A stretch of 64,000 bases of DNA from Halomonas aestuarii. Its GTDB lineage: Bacteria; Pseudomonadota; Gammaproteobacteria; Pseudomonadales; Halomonadaceae. The first letter of the stretch is position 1. Every line of letters begins with the position of its first letter. The stretch covers positions 434,001 to 498,000 of the forward strand of contig NZ_CP018139.1 of the NCBI RefSeq assembly GCF_001886615.1, given 5' to 3'. The position numbers and the translations under genes were made by a program. Shown here piece after piece: positions 1-10,999 of this stretch. Below the pieces are notes generated by a model, which was given only the letters and a program-made list of their open reading frames with translations, did no database searches and had not been told where the DNA came from.

Positions 1-541
1 GGGTGCCGTCGCTGGCCCGCACCAGCACCACCTCGTGGACACCGGTGAGCGAGGCGCTGACCTGGGCTACCGAGGGGTCGGCCGCCCGCGCCACCCGATC
101 GGCCAGCTTGAGCATGGCGATCTTGTCCTCGGCGGAGAGGCCGGAGAGCGGGTCGACCCCGGCATAGCGCGCCGAGGCGGTCATGGCCACGCCCGGGGCG
201 ACCGCCAGGCGGTCGCCGCTGCGCACGATGCCGGCAGCCGTGCGACCGGTCTCGGCCAGGGCGTCGGCGTTGATCTGGTTGGAATAGGCGAAGCCGGTCT
301 TCTCGCCGGCCAGGGCCCGGACACCGACGCCGCCGTCGATGTTGTAGCTGGCTTCCTTGACCTCGCCGTCCTCCAGCACCCAGCCCTCGTGCCAGCTGCG
401 CTGGAAGTAGAGGTCGGCATAGTCGATGCCACGGCCCATGGCATGGCCAAGCCCGGTCTCCAGGGCCGCCAGGTCGAGGCCGCCCGGGGTCAGCAGCAGG
501 GCGGAGGCCTCGTCGAGCATGTCGTGAGTCTGTGATGTCAT
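1..541 (-). CDS. tldD: TldD metalloprotease, N-terminal part (runs off left edge)
   Basis: The reverse strand encodes about 180 N-terminal residues of a TldD-family zinc metalloprotease, which works with PmbA/TldE in peptide maturation and degradation. I read the start as MTSQTHDMLDEA, with a YADLYFQ block near residue 40, typical of the TldD N-domain. The family is about 480 residues, so roughly 300 residues, including the metal-binding region, lie outside the window. The start ATG at 541 overlaps the yhdP stop by four bases (ATGA). This implies translational coupling at the end of the mreBCD-maf-rng-yhdP-tldD run, an order known in other gammaproteobacteria. Confidence 0.88.
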   Translation of the reverse strand, partial: MTSQTHDMLDEASALLLTPGGLDLAALETGLGHAMGRGIDYADLYFQRSWHEGWVLEDGEVKEASYNIDGGVGVRALAGEKTGFAYSNQINADALAETGRTAAGIVRSGDRLAVAPGVAMTASARYAGVDPLSGLSAEDKIAMLKLADRVARAADPSVAQVSASLTGVHEVVLVRASDGT

Positions 542-3500
542 TCGGCACTTTCCAGAGCGATCCGCGGCGAGGTCCAAGGGCCCTGCACGCGATAGTGGAT
601 TCGGGTCACGCGGTCGATGGCATCCCCGAACAGCTTGTCGGCGATGAACAGGGCACCGCCCACCACCGGGGCGCCGGCCAGCACCGCTGCCAGCGGCAGG
701 TTGTTGCTGACCGGGACAATGACCGTCAGACGCTGGTCGAGTTCCCGGCGCGCCAGGTCGACGCTGCCATCCAGGGTGAAGCGGGTCGCGGGCCCCTCGA
801 TCTCCACCGGACCACGGGTTTCCAGTACCCCACCATACAGGGTGGCGGCACCGCTGACACGATCGAAGGCGGTCCCCTGGCCGGTGACATCGGAGAAATC
901 GAGCCTCAGGCGGCGCAGCAGGTTGTCGACGTTGAGCAGCCCGATGACCCGGGCCGAGGGAGACTCGACATTGACGAAGCGGCCGTCGCGCAGCTCGACC
1001 TCGAGGCTGCCCTGGGACCGCGACAGGGCGAACTGCCAGGGGGCCCCGGGCCAGGCGAGCTGGCTCTTCACCCGGGTCTCGTCGCTCTGCACGGCCACGG
1101 GCTGGTCCAGCACCGTCAGTGCGCTGCCCAGATCACTGCCCTCCAGATCGAGACGTGCCCGGGTCAGGCTGTCGCCGGGCCCGCTTGCCTCCCACACCAG
1201 GCTGCCGCGGGCGATGATCTCCCCCAGGGTCAACGCCAGGGGGTCGACCGTCAGGCGGTCTTTCGCCGACCGCCATTGCCCGTCGAAGGGACCGACCCGC
1301 TGTCCCCGCCACGCCAGCTCGGCGATGCGCAGCCGACCGCTCGGCAACGCCGCGAGCCCCTCCGGCAGCGGCGCGGCCTCGGCAGGCACCGCGACTTCAT
1401 CCAGCAGCTGGCCGCTGCTGGTCGCGGGGGGCACCAGGGCATCCAGCGACAGTCGATCGAGGTCGATATCCAGGGGGGGCGACTGGGCGGGCCGGTAGCT
1501 CAGGCGACCGCTGGCCAGGCTGCCGTCCAGGCCCAGCCGCCAGCCGCCGCCGTCGGCACGCCCGTCCAGGGCCAGCGACCCCAGGCAGCGCGTCTCTACC
1601 TGAAGGCAGTCGGTCTCGACGGACAGCGAGGAGAGCGACGTCGACGCGCCTCCCCCTCCCGGGGCGCCTTCCGCGGCCGCGAGCAGCGGCGACAGGGCGC
1701 TTCCCCACTGGTCCACCGGCAGGCGCGGCAGGTAGGCCTCGGCCTGCCAGCCAGGCCGCCCGGACCAGTCCGGCGCCGTCAGGCGCCCCAGCCACACCTG
1801 GCCCTGGCCCACGCCGTCGCGCGCGCGCCAGCGCAGTCCCATCCGATCGCCCAGACGGCCCTCGAGCCGATCATCGGTCAGGTCGACGGTCAGCTGCAGG
1901 GAGCGCGCGGCCTCGTGCGCCTTGCCGACCGGCTCCGGCAGCGCGATGGAAAGCCCCTCCAGCCGGCTGTCGAGTCGCAGCGAGGCGCCCTCGTCACCGA
2001 TCGACAGTCGCCCCTGCCACGGCAGCCGGCCATCGATAAGGGCGTCCAGGGCCGGCATGCCGCTCCAGGCGGCCAGGGCCGGGGCCTCGGCCGTGCCGGA
2101 CAGGTCGAGTCCGCCGGCAAGGGTGTCGATCTCGGCGACCAGGGGCCCGCCCAGCGCCTGCCCGATCAGCCGCCCCTCCAGGCCGCCCTGCTCCCCGCGC
2201 TGTCGCCAGGCCAGTGGCCCCTGGAGGTCACGGAACGTCAGCTGCAGGGGCTCATGGACGAGTCGCCCAAGCGTCGCCTCGGTCTCGATATCCAGCGCCA
2301 GGGAGCCGGGCTCGTCCAGCGTGAGGGCCAGGTCCAGGGTGCCGGTCGCCTCGCCCTCAGCCCGCCAGGTGTCGACCGCCTCCATGCCCTCGACGGGCAG
2401 CGCCCGCAGGTAGCGGCGCAGGGCGTCGCCGGAGGCCGCGAGCTCGCCGCTCACCGAGAGCCGTTGCCCCTCGAGGGTCACCTGCCCCGCCTCGGCCTCG
2501 ACCCCGAGGCTCTCGGCGGCGTCGACCCGCGCGGTCAGCATCCCGTCGTCCATCTCGAGGCGGCCGCTGACCCCCTCGAGGGCCGGCCAGCCGGGGGCGA
2601 AGGGCAGGCGTCCCTCCTCGATGTCCAGGGCCAGCTGCATGGCCGACTCGATGTGCTCCCCCTCCCGGGCCAGGGGAACATGGAGGCGCAGCGAACCCTC
2701 GGGCACCCGGCCGGCCACGCCATTGGCCAGCCAGTCGGTCAGCGCCGGGCCCAGGATGCCCACCGGCAGCCAGTCGGTGAGCGGCGTGCCGACGGCGTCC
2801 ACGTCCGCGAAGTCGAGCTGCAGCCCGAAACCACCGCGACGCTCGCCGCCGATCGAAAGCCCGAAGTCGCCCTCGATCCGCGCCCCGTTCCATTCGACCT
2901 CGAGGTCCCGCCCGCTGACGAAGCTGCGCGGGCCGTCATAGGCCCAGTCGATCACGCCGCTGGCCCGGGCGAGGGACATCGGCGCGCCGAATACCCGGGG
3001 AAAGTGAAGCTCGCTGTCGGTGCCGGCGAACTCGACGTGGCCCGACAGGTCCCGGGATTCCACCCAGACGTTCAGGGGGCCGCCGCCGGGGGCCTGTTCC
3101 CAGGGGGAGACGGCTACCTCGGTCGCCGACGCCCGGGCCAGCCAGTGGCCGCCCTCCCGGCCCAGCCCCAGCCCGGTGACCCGGCCCCGCGGGTCGAGGC
3201 TGTCGATCACCCGCGCCAGGGCCTCCGGCAGCGGCAACCGATCTCGCCAGGCGGCCAGGGCTCCCAGGTCGAACTCGCTGGTGTTGAGCCACCAGCCGTC
3301 CTCCTGGCTGCGCACATGCCAGAAGCGCGGCACGGCCGGCCCCGCGGCCTCGGCCTCGCCCTCGGGCCGGGCCCAGTCGGCGCTGTTCGCATCCCCCTGC
3401 ATCCAGGCCTGCCAGCCGTCCTCCCCGCGCAGCCACTGGGCACGGGCCGCCACCTGCTTGAGCACCACGGCCGGGGGCGCCTCGTCGCCGGCCGATGCCG

Positions 3501-4380
3501 GCTGCTGCAGGGCCAGCAGGGGCGCCTCCAGGTCGACGCGCAGGTCGGCCAGGGCCCCGGCGTGCCAGCGGCCCCAGAGGCGCGCATCGCCGCTGGCGGT
3601 CTCCAGGCGCAGATCATCCCCGTAGCCCAGCACCTCGGAGAGCCCCAGCAGGCTCTTGAGTCGCATGTCCGCCTGCAGCGCCGCACTGAAGTCCCCGAGC
3701 CCCGACGGGCCGGGAACCAGCTCCATCACCGCCCGGATGACATGTTCCTGCTGCCCCTCCACCATCACCTCGCCCTCGAGGTGTGTGCGGCGATCGTCGC
3801 CGGTCATCACCAGACGGGGCGCCGTCAGCACGGCACGCTGCTTGCGGCCGTGCAGGACCAGGCTGACGTTCTCGACCCAGGCACTCTGCTGCAGCAGCAT
3901 GCCCACCCAGAAGTCGAGGCGATCGAGGTCGAAGGTGGTCTCGGGGACCAGTTCGGGAGGCAGTTCTGCGGGCGCCGGCCACTGCCAGCGCCCGGCCTCA
4001 TCCTGATAGAGGTGGACGGTCACCCCCTGCACGCGAGCCTCGGCCACCCTCGGCATGCCGGTGGCCAGGCTGGCGAGGGTATCCAGCCGCAGCTGCGCCT
4101 GTTCCACCTCGAGCAGCGGGACCTGCCCCAGCCCCTTCCGGGAGCGGATATGCAGGCCGTCGATCGCCAGGTGCGGGTCGAGCCGTGCCAGCCCCGCCGC
4201 CATCCCGTCCAGCTCCACCACGGCATTGAACCGGGTGGAGAGCAGGCGCTCCAGGGGCGCCGTCTGCTCGTCCAGCAGGAGCGGCAGGAGGCGCAGCGCC
4301 AGGACCAGCACCGCCAGCAGCGCCAGCGGCACGGCCACCAGGGTCAACAGCCAGCGAGTGACGAGACGGGTCGTGGACAT
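538..4380 (-). CDS. yhdP: YhdP family AsmA-like envelope protein
   Basis: A 1280-residue protein with one N-terminal membrane anchor (about residues 8-32, leucine-rich) followed by a long beta-rich periplasmic region. It ends in an AsmA-like C-terminal domain (VTGQGTAFDRVSGAATLYGG, near residue 1150). Length and gene position match YhdP (DUF3971/TIGR02099), one of the AsmA-like bridge proteins implicated in phospholipid transport between inner and outer membranes. It lies four bases after rng and overlaps tldD, so it is probably cotranscribed with both. No motif shows catalytic activity. Confidence in the family is high, and the transport role comes from knowledge of the family. Confidence 0.93.
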   Translation of the reverse strand: MSTTRLVTRWLLTLVAVPLALLAVLVLALRLLPLLLDEQTAPLERLLSTRFNAVVELDGMAAGLARLDPHLAIDGLHIRSRKGLGQVPLLEVEQAQLRLDTLASLATGMPRVAEARVQGVTVHLYQDEAGRWQWPAPAELPPELVPETTFDLDRLDFWVGMLLQQSAWVENVSLVLHGRKQRAVLTAPRLVMTGDDRRTHLEGEVMVEGQQEHVIRAVMELVPGPSGLGDFSAALQADMRLKSLLGLSEVLGYGDDLRLETASGDARLWGRWHAGALADLRVDLEAPLLALQQPASAGDEAPPAVVLKQVAARAQWLRGEDGWQAWMQGDANSADWARPEGEAEAAGPAVPRFWHVRSQEDGWWLNTSEFDLGALAAWRDRLPLPEALARVIDSLDPRGRVTGLGLGREGGHWLARASATEVAVSPWEQAPGGGPLNVWVESRDLSGHVEFAGTDSELHFPRVFGAPMSLARASGVIDWAYDGPRSFVSGRDLEVEWNGARIEGDFGLSIGGERRGGFGLQLDFADVDAVGTPLTDWLPVGILGPALTDWLANGVAGRVPEGSLRLHVPLAREGEHIESAMQLALDIEEGRLPFAPGWPALEGVSGRLEMDDGMLTARVDAAESLGVEAEAGQVTLEGQRLSVSGELAASGDALRRYLRALPVEGMEAVDTWRAEGEATGTLDLALTLDEPGSLALDIETEATLGRLVHEPLQLTFRDLQGPLAWRQRGEQGGLEGRLIGQALGGPLVAEIDTLAGGLDLSGTAEAPALAAWSGMPALDALIDGRLPWQGRLSIGDEGASLRLDSRLEGLSIALPEPVGKAHEAARSLQLTVDLTDDRLEGRLGDRMGLRWRARDGVGQGQVWLGRLTAPDWSGRPGWQAEAYLPRLPVDQWGSALSPLLAAAEGAPGGGGASTSLSSLSVETDCLQVETRCLGSLALDGRADGGGWRLGLDGSLASGRLSYRPAQSPPLDIDLDRLSLDALVPPATSSGQLLDEVAVPAEAAPLPEGLAALPSGRLRIAELAWRGQRVGPFDGQWRSAKDRLTVDPLALTLGEIIARGSLVWEASGPGDSLTRARLDLEGSDLGSALTVLDQPVAVQSDETRVKSQLAWPGAPWQFALSRSQGSLEVELRDGRFVNVESPSARVIGLLNVDNLLRRLRLDFSDVTGQGTAFDRVSGAATLYGGVLETRGPVEIEGPATRFTLDGSVDLARRELDQRLTVIVPVSNNLPLAAVLAGAPVVGGALFIADKLFGDAIDRVTRIHYRVQGPWTSPRIALESAE

Positions 4381-4384
4381 GGGT

Positions 4385-5848
4385 TCACATCAGCACGATG
4401 TCGTACTGCTCCTGGGAGTAGTGGGTCTCGACCTGGAAGCGGATGGTCTTGCCGATGAACTCCTCCAGGTCCGCCACCGCGGCGGACTCCTCGTCGAGGA
4501 GGCGATCCACCACCGCCTGGGAGGCCAGCACGGCATAGGTCTCGGCGCTGTAGGCCCGATCCTCGCGCAGGATCTCGCGGAAGATCTCATAACAGACCGA
4601 CTCCGGCGTCTTCAGGGTGCCGCGCCCCGCGCAGGTCGGGCAGGCCTCGCAGAGGGTCTGCTCCAGGCTCTCCCGGGTGCGCTTGCGGGTCAGCTGCACC
4701 AGGCCCAGTTCGGTGACGCCGGTGCACTTGGTCTTGGCGTGATCGCGCTCCAGCGACTTCTCGAGCATGCGCAGCACCTGGCGCTGGTGCTCGGGCTCGT
4801 CCATGTCGATGAAGTCGATGATGATGATGCCGCCGAGGTTGCGCAGCCGCAGCTGGCGGGCGATGGCGGTGGCGGCCTCGAGGTTGGTCTTGAAGATCGT
4901 CTCCTCGAGGTTGCGATGGCCGACGTAGCCACCGGTGTTGACGTCGATGGTGGTCATCGCCTCGGTGGGATCGATGACGAGATACCCTCCCGACTTGAGC
5001 TGCACCTTGCGCCCCAGAGCCTTCTGGATCTCGTCCTCAACGCTGAACAGGTCGAAGATGGGCCGCTCGCCGGCGTAGTGCTCGATGCGCTCCACCGCCG
5101 CGGGCATGAACTCCTGGGCGAACTCGATCAGCTTGACGAAGTTCTCCCGGGAATCGATGCGCACCTTCTCGATGTCGTCGCGCATCACGTCACGCAGGGT
5201 GCGCATGAACAGCGGCAGGTCGTCGTAGACCACGCTGGGGGCCGGCGCGGTCACCTTGCGCTCGCTCACCCGCCGCCACAGGCGCAACAGGAAGTGCATG
5301 TCGGAGGAGAGCTCCTCGAGGGTGACGCCCTCGGCGGCGGTGCGCACGATGAAGCCGCCGGTGACCTCCAGCTGCTGCTCGGCGCTCGCCGCCTCGACCA
5401 GGCCCCGCAGCCGCTCGCGTTCCGTCTCGTCCTCGATGCGCTGGGAGACCCCGTGATGGGGGGAGTCGGGCATGTAGACCAGGTAGCGCGAGGGCACCGA
5501 GAGGTGGGTGGTCAGCCGCGCGCCCTTGGAGCCGATGGGGTCCTTGGTGGCCTGCACCACCAGGGCCTGGCCCTCGTGGAGCAGCGCCGCGATCGAGACC
5601 TGCTCGTCGGCCGGGGTCCCCGGCGGCATCACCTCATGGGCGTGGATGAAGGCGGCCCGATCGAGGCCGATGTCGACGAAGGCCGCCTGCATGCCGGGCA
5701 GCACCCTCACCACGCGTCCCTTGTAGATGTTGCCGACGATCCCCCGGCGTCGGGCCCGCTCGATGAAGGCCTCCTGCAGCACGCCGTTCTCCACCACGGC
5801 GACGCGGGTTTCCATCGGCGTCAGGTTGATGAGTACTTCACCGCTCAT
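4385..5848 (-). CDS. rng: ribonuclease G
   Basis: A 487-residue RNase E/G family endoribonuclease, close to the usual 489 for RNase G. An N-terminal S1 domain (about residues 35-125, with VGNIYKGRVVRVLPGMQAAF) precedes the catalytic region IIIIDFIDMDEPEHQRQV, which carries the metal-binding aspartates. The CPTC motif near residue 400 is the zinc-link that joins protomers. RNase G matures 16S rRNA 5' ends and turns over some mRNAs. There is no long C-terminal degradosome scaffold, so this is RNase G and not RNase E. It sits between maf and yhdP, the usual order. Confidence 0.96.
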   Translation of the reverse strand: MSGEVLINLTPMETRVAVVENGVLQEAFIERARRRGIVGNIYKGRVVRVLPGMQAAFVDIGLDRAAFIHAHEVMPPGTPADEQVSIAALLHEGQALVVQATKDPIGSKGARLTTHLSVPSRYLVYMPDSPHHGVSQRIEDETERERLRGLVEAASAEQQLEVTGGFIVRTAAEGVTLEELSSDMHFLLRLWRRVSERKVTAPAPSVVYDDLPLFMRTLRDVMRDDIEKVRIDSRENFVKLIEFAQEFMPAAVERIEHYAGERPIFDLFSVEDEIQKALGRKVQLKSGGYLVIDPTEAMTTIDVNTGGYVGHRNLEETIFKTNLEAATAIARQLRLRNLGGIIIIDFIDMDEPEHQRQVLRMLEKSLERDHAKTKCTGVTELGLVQLTRKRTRESLEQTLCEACPTCAGRGTLKTPESVCYEIFREILREDRAYSAETYAVLASQAVVDRLLDEESAAVADLEEFIGKTIRFQVETHYSQEQYDIVLM

Positions 5849-5938
5849 GCGGAATTCCTTGTCCAGAAAGAGTCTGTCGCCATTATGACATAGCGCGGAA
5901 TCACATCGTCCCGCTCCATGGCCAACGGCGCCCCTGCC

Positions 5939-6523
5939 CTAGGCCAGGTTCCAGAGCGGCACGCCCTGGCGGGCCAGCAGGTCCGCGGTCTCGAACAGCG
6001 GCAGGCCCACCACGGCCGAGTGGCTGCCCTCGATGTGCTCGACGAACACCGCGGCCAGGCCCTGGATGGCATAGCCACCGGCCTTGTCGGCCGGCTCCCC
6101 GCTGGCCCAGTAGGCCGCCAGTTCCGCCTCCTGGATCTCGCGCATGAAGACACGGGTCGTCACGCACGCCGCCAGCACCCCGGCGGGGCCGGTGACCGCC
6201 ACGCCGGTGAGCACCTCGTGGCAGCGGCCGGAGAGCGAACGCAGCATGGCAGCGGCCTGCTCGCGGTTCGCCGGCTTGCCGAGGATCTCGCCGTCCCGCA
6301 CCACGGCGGTGTCCGAGCCCAGGGTGGGCAGCGGCGTGAGGCGGGCGCCGGCTAGGGCCTTTTCCCGGGCCAAGCGAACCACGTAGTCCCGGGCCGGCTC
6401 CTCAGGCCGCGGGGTCTCGTCGATGTCCACGGGGCGCACCTCCACCGCCACGCCGATCGAGGCGAGCAGGTCGCGGCGGCGCGGTGAGGCCGAGGCCAGG
6501 CACAGCACGGGGTCGTGGGTCAT
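5939..6523 (-). CDS. maf: Maf-family nucleoside triphosphate pyrophosphatase
   Basis: A 194-residue Maf/YhdE-type protein. It has the N-terminal signature LASASPRRRDLLASIG (residues about 9-24), the conserved ARxKA-like helix around REKALAGARL, and the TLGSDTAVVRDGEILGKP segment with the catalytic Asp. Members hydrolyse dTTP, UTP or modified pyrimidine nucleotides and act in house-cleaning or septum control. It lies 28 bases after mreD and 90 bases before rng in the shape operon. Subfamily (YhdE-type rather than YceF-type) is inferred from the neighbourhood. Confidence 0.93.
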   Translation of the reverse strand: MTHDPVLCLASASPRRRDLLASIGVAVEVRPVDIDETPRPEEPARDYVVRLAREKALAGARLTPLPTLGSDTAVVRDGEILGKPANREQAAAMLRSLSGRCHEVLTGVAVTGPAGVLAACVTTRVFMREIQEAELAAYWASGEPADKAGGYAIQGLAAVFVEHIEGSHSAVVGLPLFETADLLARQGVPLWNLA

Positions 6524-6551
6524 GGCAGCTCCAGGGCTAGTGACAGGCGGG

Positions 6552-7040
6552 TCAGTCGGGGACGCGCCGACGCCCCAGCGCCTCGAACAGGGTCGTCAGC
6601 CAGGGCCACAGCAGCGCCCCGATCAGGGCCGGGATCAGGAAGGAGAGGTGCATCAGGAAGGGCCCGAACAGGGTGCGCAGCCACTGTTCGGCCAATTGGA
6701 CCACGCCCAGCAGCACGAAGATCAGCACCGCCTGCTGGATCAGCGAGTAGGCCCGGAAGCGCGGATAGACCAGGGCGCAGAGGAAGGCCAGCAGCGAGAG
6801 CAGCAGCGCATTCTGCCCGAGCGGCGCGCCCTCGATGAGGTCCACCAGGATGCCGAGCACGAAGCCATGGAAGACCCCCACCTTGAGCGGGGCGCGCATG
6901 CACCAGTAGATCAGCATCAGGCCCAGCCAGTCGGGACGCCAGACCTGCCAGCCATCGGCCAGCGGCATCACCTGCAGGCAGAGCGCCAGCAGCAGGGTGA
7001 ACCAGATCCACAGCAGGTTGGCGGGAGAGGACGTGGCCAT
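6552..7040 (-). CDS. mreD: rod shape-determining protein MreD
   Basis: A 162-residue, strongly hydrophobic inner-membrane protein with about five or six predicted transmembrane segments. The WRPDWLGLMLIYW and VLGILVDLIEGAPLGQNAL stretches are characteristic of MreD. It works with MreB and MreC in the elongasome that directs lateral wall synthesis. Its ATG at 7040 overlaps the mreC stop by one base (TGATG), so translation is probably coupled. Confidence 0.93.
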   Translation of the reverse strand: MATSSPANLLWIWFTLLLALCLQVMPLADGWQVWRPDWLGLMLIYWCMRAPLKVGVFHGFVLGILVDLIEGAPLGQNALLLSLLAFLCALVYPRFRAYSLIQQAVLIFVLLGVVQLAEQWLRTLFGPFLMHLSFLIPALIGALLWPWLTTLFEALGRRRVPD

Positions 7041-7954
7041 CAGCGCATCTCCTGGTCGGCCGGCGCCCCGCCCACGGCCCGGGCCGCCTCCAGGGCCGGG
7101 GCGGCCAGCTCGCCCTCGGGGGGCGCCGCGGGCGGGGCGGGCGGAAACAGCAGCAGGAAGTGGCGGGACCGCTCCAGCTGCGCCACCGGCGCCGCGGTGA
7201 CGCGGGCGAAGGGCTGGCCCGGGTCGTGGATCACCGCCGAGACCCGGGCCACCGGGTAGCCCGGCGGGAAGCGACCGCCCAACCCCGAGGTGGTCAGCAG
7301 ATCGCCCTCGCGGATATCGGAGGTGTCGGACACGTGGGTCACGTTCAGGGCGTCATAGCTGCCGACCCCCTGGACGACGAAGCGCAGCCCGTTGCGATTG
7401 ACCTGCACCGGCAGGGCATGACTGGCGTCGGCCAGCAGCAGCACCCGGCTGGAATAGGCCGAGGTCGCGGTGACCTGGCCGACCAGCCCGGACGCATCCA
7501 GCACCGGCTGGCCGACGTAGACCCCGTCCCGGCGCCCCCGGTCGATCACCATCTGGTGGGTGAAGGGGTCGGGGTCCAGCGACAGCAGCTCGGCGGTGAT
7601 GTAGGGGATGTCCCGCTCGCGGGTGGCCGAGAGCAGCTCGCGCAGCCGCACGTTCTCGGCCGTCAGGCTGGCCATGCGCTGGACGCGATGCGAGAGCGTC
7701 AGGATCTGCTCGCGCAGGCGGCGGTTCTCGTCCACCAGGGCACGCTGCTCGGACAGGGCCAGCGCCCCCCAGTTGAGGACATCGCTGGGCAGGCTCACCA
7801 CCCACTGGATCGGCGCCACCAGGGTCGACAGCTGTGCCCGCACGGGTTCCATGCGCGTGAAGCGCGCATCGGCAAACATCAGCGCCGCGGCCAGCATCGC
7901 ACACAGCAGCATGCGATAGCCGGGCAGCGGTCCGTGCGAGAACAGCGGTTTAAT
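7040..7954 (-). CDS. mreC: rod shape-determining protein MreC (probable ATT start)
   Basis: MreC is a periplasmic bitopic protein that links MreB to the wall synthases. It has an N-terminal membrane segment (LLCAMLAAALMFADARF), a coiled coil (LVDENRRLREQILTLSHRVQ) and the C-terminal beta-barrel domains (DASGLVGQVTATSAYSSRVL). The first in-frame ATG is at 7912 and gives 290 residues. However, the 14 upstream codons read KPLFSHGPLPGYR after an ATT at 7952-7954, matching the conserved MreC N-terminus (MKPIFSRGP in E. coli, from memory). A Shine-Dalgarno AGGGGG lies at 7961-7966, six bases before that ATT. I therefore prefer the ATT start (304 residues). The 7912 ATG has no comparable site. Confidence 0.9.
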   Translation of the reverse strand: MKPLFSHGPLPGYRMLLCAMLAAALMFADARFTRMEPVRAQLSTLVAPIQWVVSLPSDVLNWGALALSEQRALVDENRRLREQILTLSHRVQRMASLTAENVRLRELLSATRERDIPYITAELLSLDPDPFTHQMVIDRGRRDGVYVGQPVLDASGLVGQVTATSAYSSRVLLLADASHALPVQVNRNGLRFVVQGVGSYDALNVTHVSDTSDIREGDLLTTSGLGGRFPPGYPVARVSAVIHDPGQPFARVTAAPVAQLERSRHFLLLFPPAPPAAPPEGELAAPALEAARAVGGAPADQEMR

Positions 7955-7986
7955 GATCGACCCCCTGCATCAGGCCAGCGCCTCCG

Positions 7987-9493
<1,507 letters not shown>

Positions 9494-9544
9494 TCCGCGC
9501 CACTCCCATCCGTTACCGGCAAGCCATCACGGAGCCCAGGGCCC

Positions 9545-10999
9545 ATGCATGACAAGACACTGACGGAACTCGCCGCCGGCCTCGCGGCCGGCGAGTTCTC
9601 CAGCCGCGAGCTCACCGAGAGCCTGCTCGCGCGCATCGAGCGCCACGACGGCGACCTCAACAGCTTCATCACCGTGACACCGGAGCAGGCCCTCGCCGCC
9701 GCCGACGCCGCCGATGGCGCCCGGGGCGAAGCCGGCCCACTGGCCGGGGTGCCGCTGGCGCTCAAGGACATCTTCTGCACCACCGGCGTGAAGACCAGCG
9801 CCGGCTCGCGGATGCTCGACAACTTCGTGGCCCCCTACGACGCCACCGTGGTCGAGAAGCTCAAGGCCGCCGGCACCGTGAGCCTGGGCAAGACCAACAT
9901 GGACGAGTTCGCCATGGGCTCGTCCAACGAGAACAGCTTCTACGGCCCGGTGAAGAACCCCTGGGACGGCAGCGCCGTGCCGGGCGGCAGCTCCGGGGGC
10001 AGCGCCGCCGCCGTGGCGGCGGGCCTGGTACCCGCCGCCATGGGCACCGACACCGGGGGCTCGATCCGCCAGCCGGCCGCCTTCTGCGGCATCACCGGCT
10101 TGAAGCCCACCTACGGCCGCGTCTCGCGCTACGGCATCATCGCCTACGCCTCGAGCCTCGACCAGGCCGGCCCCATGGCGCGCACGGCCGAGGACTGCGC
10201 TCGGCTGCTCGGCGCCATCGCCGGCCACGACCCCCGCGACTCCACCAGCGTGGCCCGGGGCGTACCCGACTACACCGAGGAGCTCGCCGCCCCGCTGTCC
10301 GGACTGAAGATCGGCCTGCCGACGGAGTACTTCGGGGAGGGCCTCGACCCGGACGTGGAGCGCGCCGTGCGCGAGGCGATCCGCGTCTACGAGTCGCTGG
10401 GCGCCACCGTGCGGGAGGTGAGCCTGCCGCACACCCACTACGCCATCCCGGCCTACTACGTCATCGCCCCGGCGGAGGCCTCGTCCAACCTGGCACGCTA
10501 CGACGGCGTGCGCTTCGGCCACCGCTGCGACGCGCCCGCCGACCTGACCGACCTCTACAAGCGCAGCCGCGCCGAGGGCTTCGGCGAGGAGGTCCAGCGC
10601 CGCATCCTGATGGGCACTCACACCCTCTCCGAGGGCTTCTTCGACGCCTACTACAAGAAGGCCCAGCAGGTCCGCCGGCTGATCCGCCAGGACTTCCTCG
10701 ACGCCTTCGACGAGTTCGACGTGCTGATGGGCCCGGCCTCGCCGACCCCGGCCTTCGACCTGGGGGCGAAGAAGGATCCGGTCTCGATGTACCTGCAGGA
10801 CATCTACACCATCGCCATCAACCTGGCGGGAATCCCCGGCATCAGCGTGCCGGCCGGCTTCGTGGGCGGTCGCCCGGTGGGCCTGCAGATCCTCGGCACC
10901 CACTTCGCCGAGGCCCGGCTGCTCAACGTCGCCCACCAGTTCCAGCAGGCCACCGACTGGCACCTGCGTCGTCCCGCCCTCGCCGAGGAGACCCTGTGA
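9545..10999 (+). CDS. gatA: Asp/Glu-tRNA amidotransferase subunit A
   Basis: A 484-residue amidase-signature glutaminase subunit that releases ammonia from glutamine for GatB. The Ser-cisSer-Lys triad is recognisable: Lys in [13 protein letters not shown], and the serines in the [19 protein letters not shown] loop followed by [16 protein letters not shown]. Length is normal. The stop overlaps the gatB ATG by one base (TGATG). Confidence 0.97.
   Translation: MHDKTLTELAAGLAAGEFSSRELTESLLARIERHDGDLNSFITVTPEQALAAADAADGARGEAGPLAGVPLALKDIFCTTGVKTSAGSRMLDNFVAPYDATVVEKLKAAGTVSLGKTNMDEFAMGSSNENSFYGPVKNPWDGSAVPGGSSGGSAAAVAAGLVPAAMGTDTGGSIRQPAAFCGITGLKPTYGRVSRYGIIAYASSLDQAGPMARTAEDCARLLGAIAGHDPRDSTSVARGVPDYTEELAAPLSGLKIGLPTEYFGEGLDPDVERAVREAIRVYESLGATVREVSLPHTHYAIPAYYVIAPAEASSNLARYDGVRFGHRCDAPADLTDLYKRSRAEGFGEEVQRRILMGTHTLSEGFFDAYYKKAQQVRRLIRQDFLDAFDEFDVLMGPASPTPAFDLGAKKDPVSMYLQDIYTIAINLAGIPGISVPAGFVGGRPVGLQILGTHFAEARLLNVAHQFQQATDWHLRRPALAEETL

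Noticed and set aside
532..4458. A 1308-residue plus-strand open frame opposite yhdP
   Set aside because: Composition is dominated by Gly, Gln, Arg, Pro and Ala with no motif, and it is the antisense of a clear YhdP. Long shadow frames are expected at this GC content.
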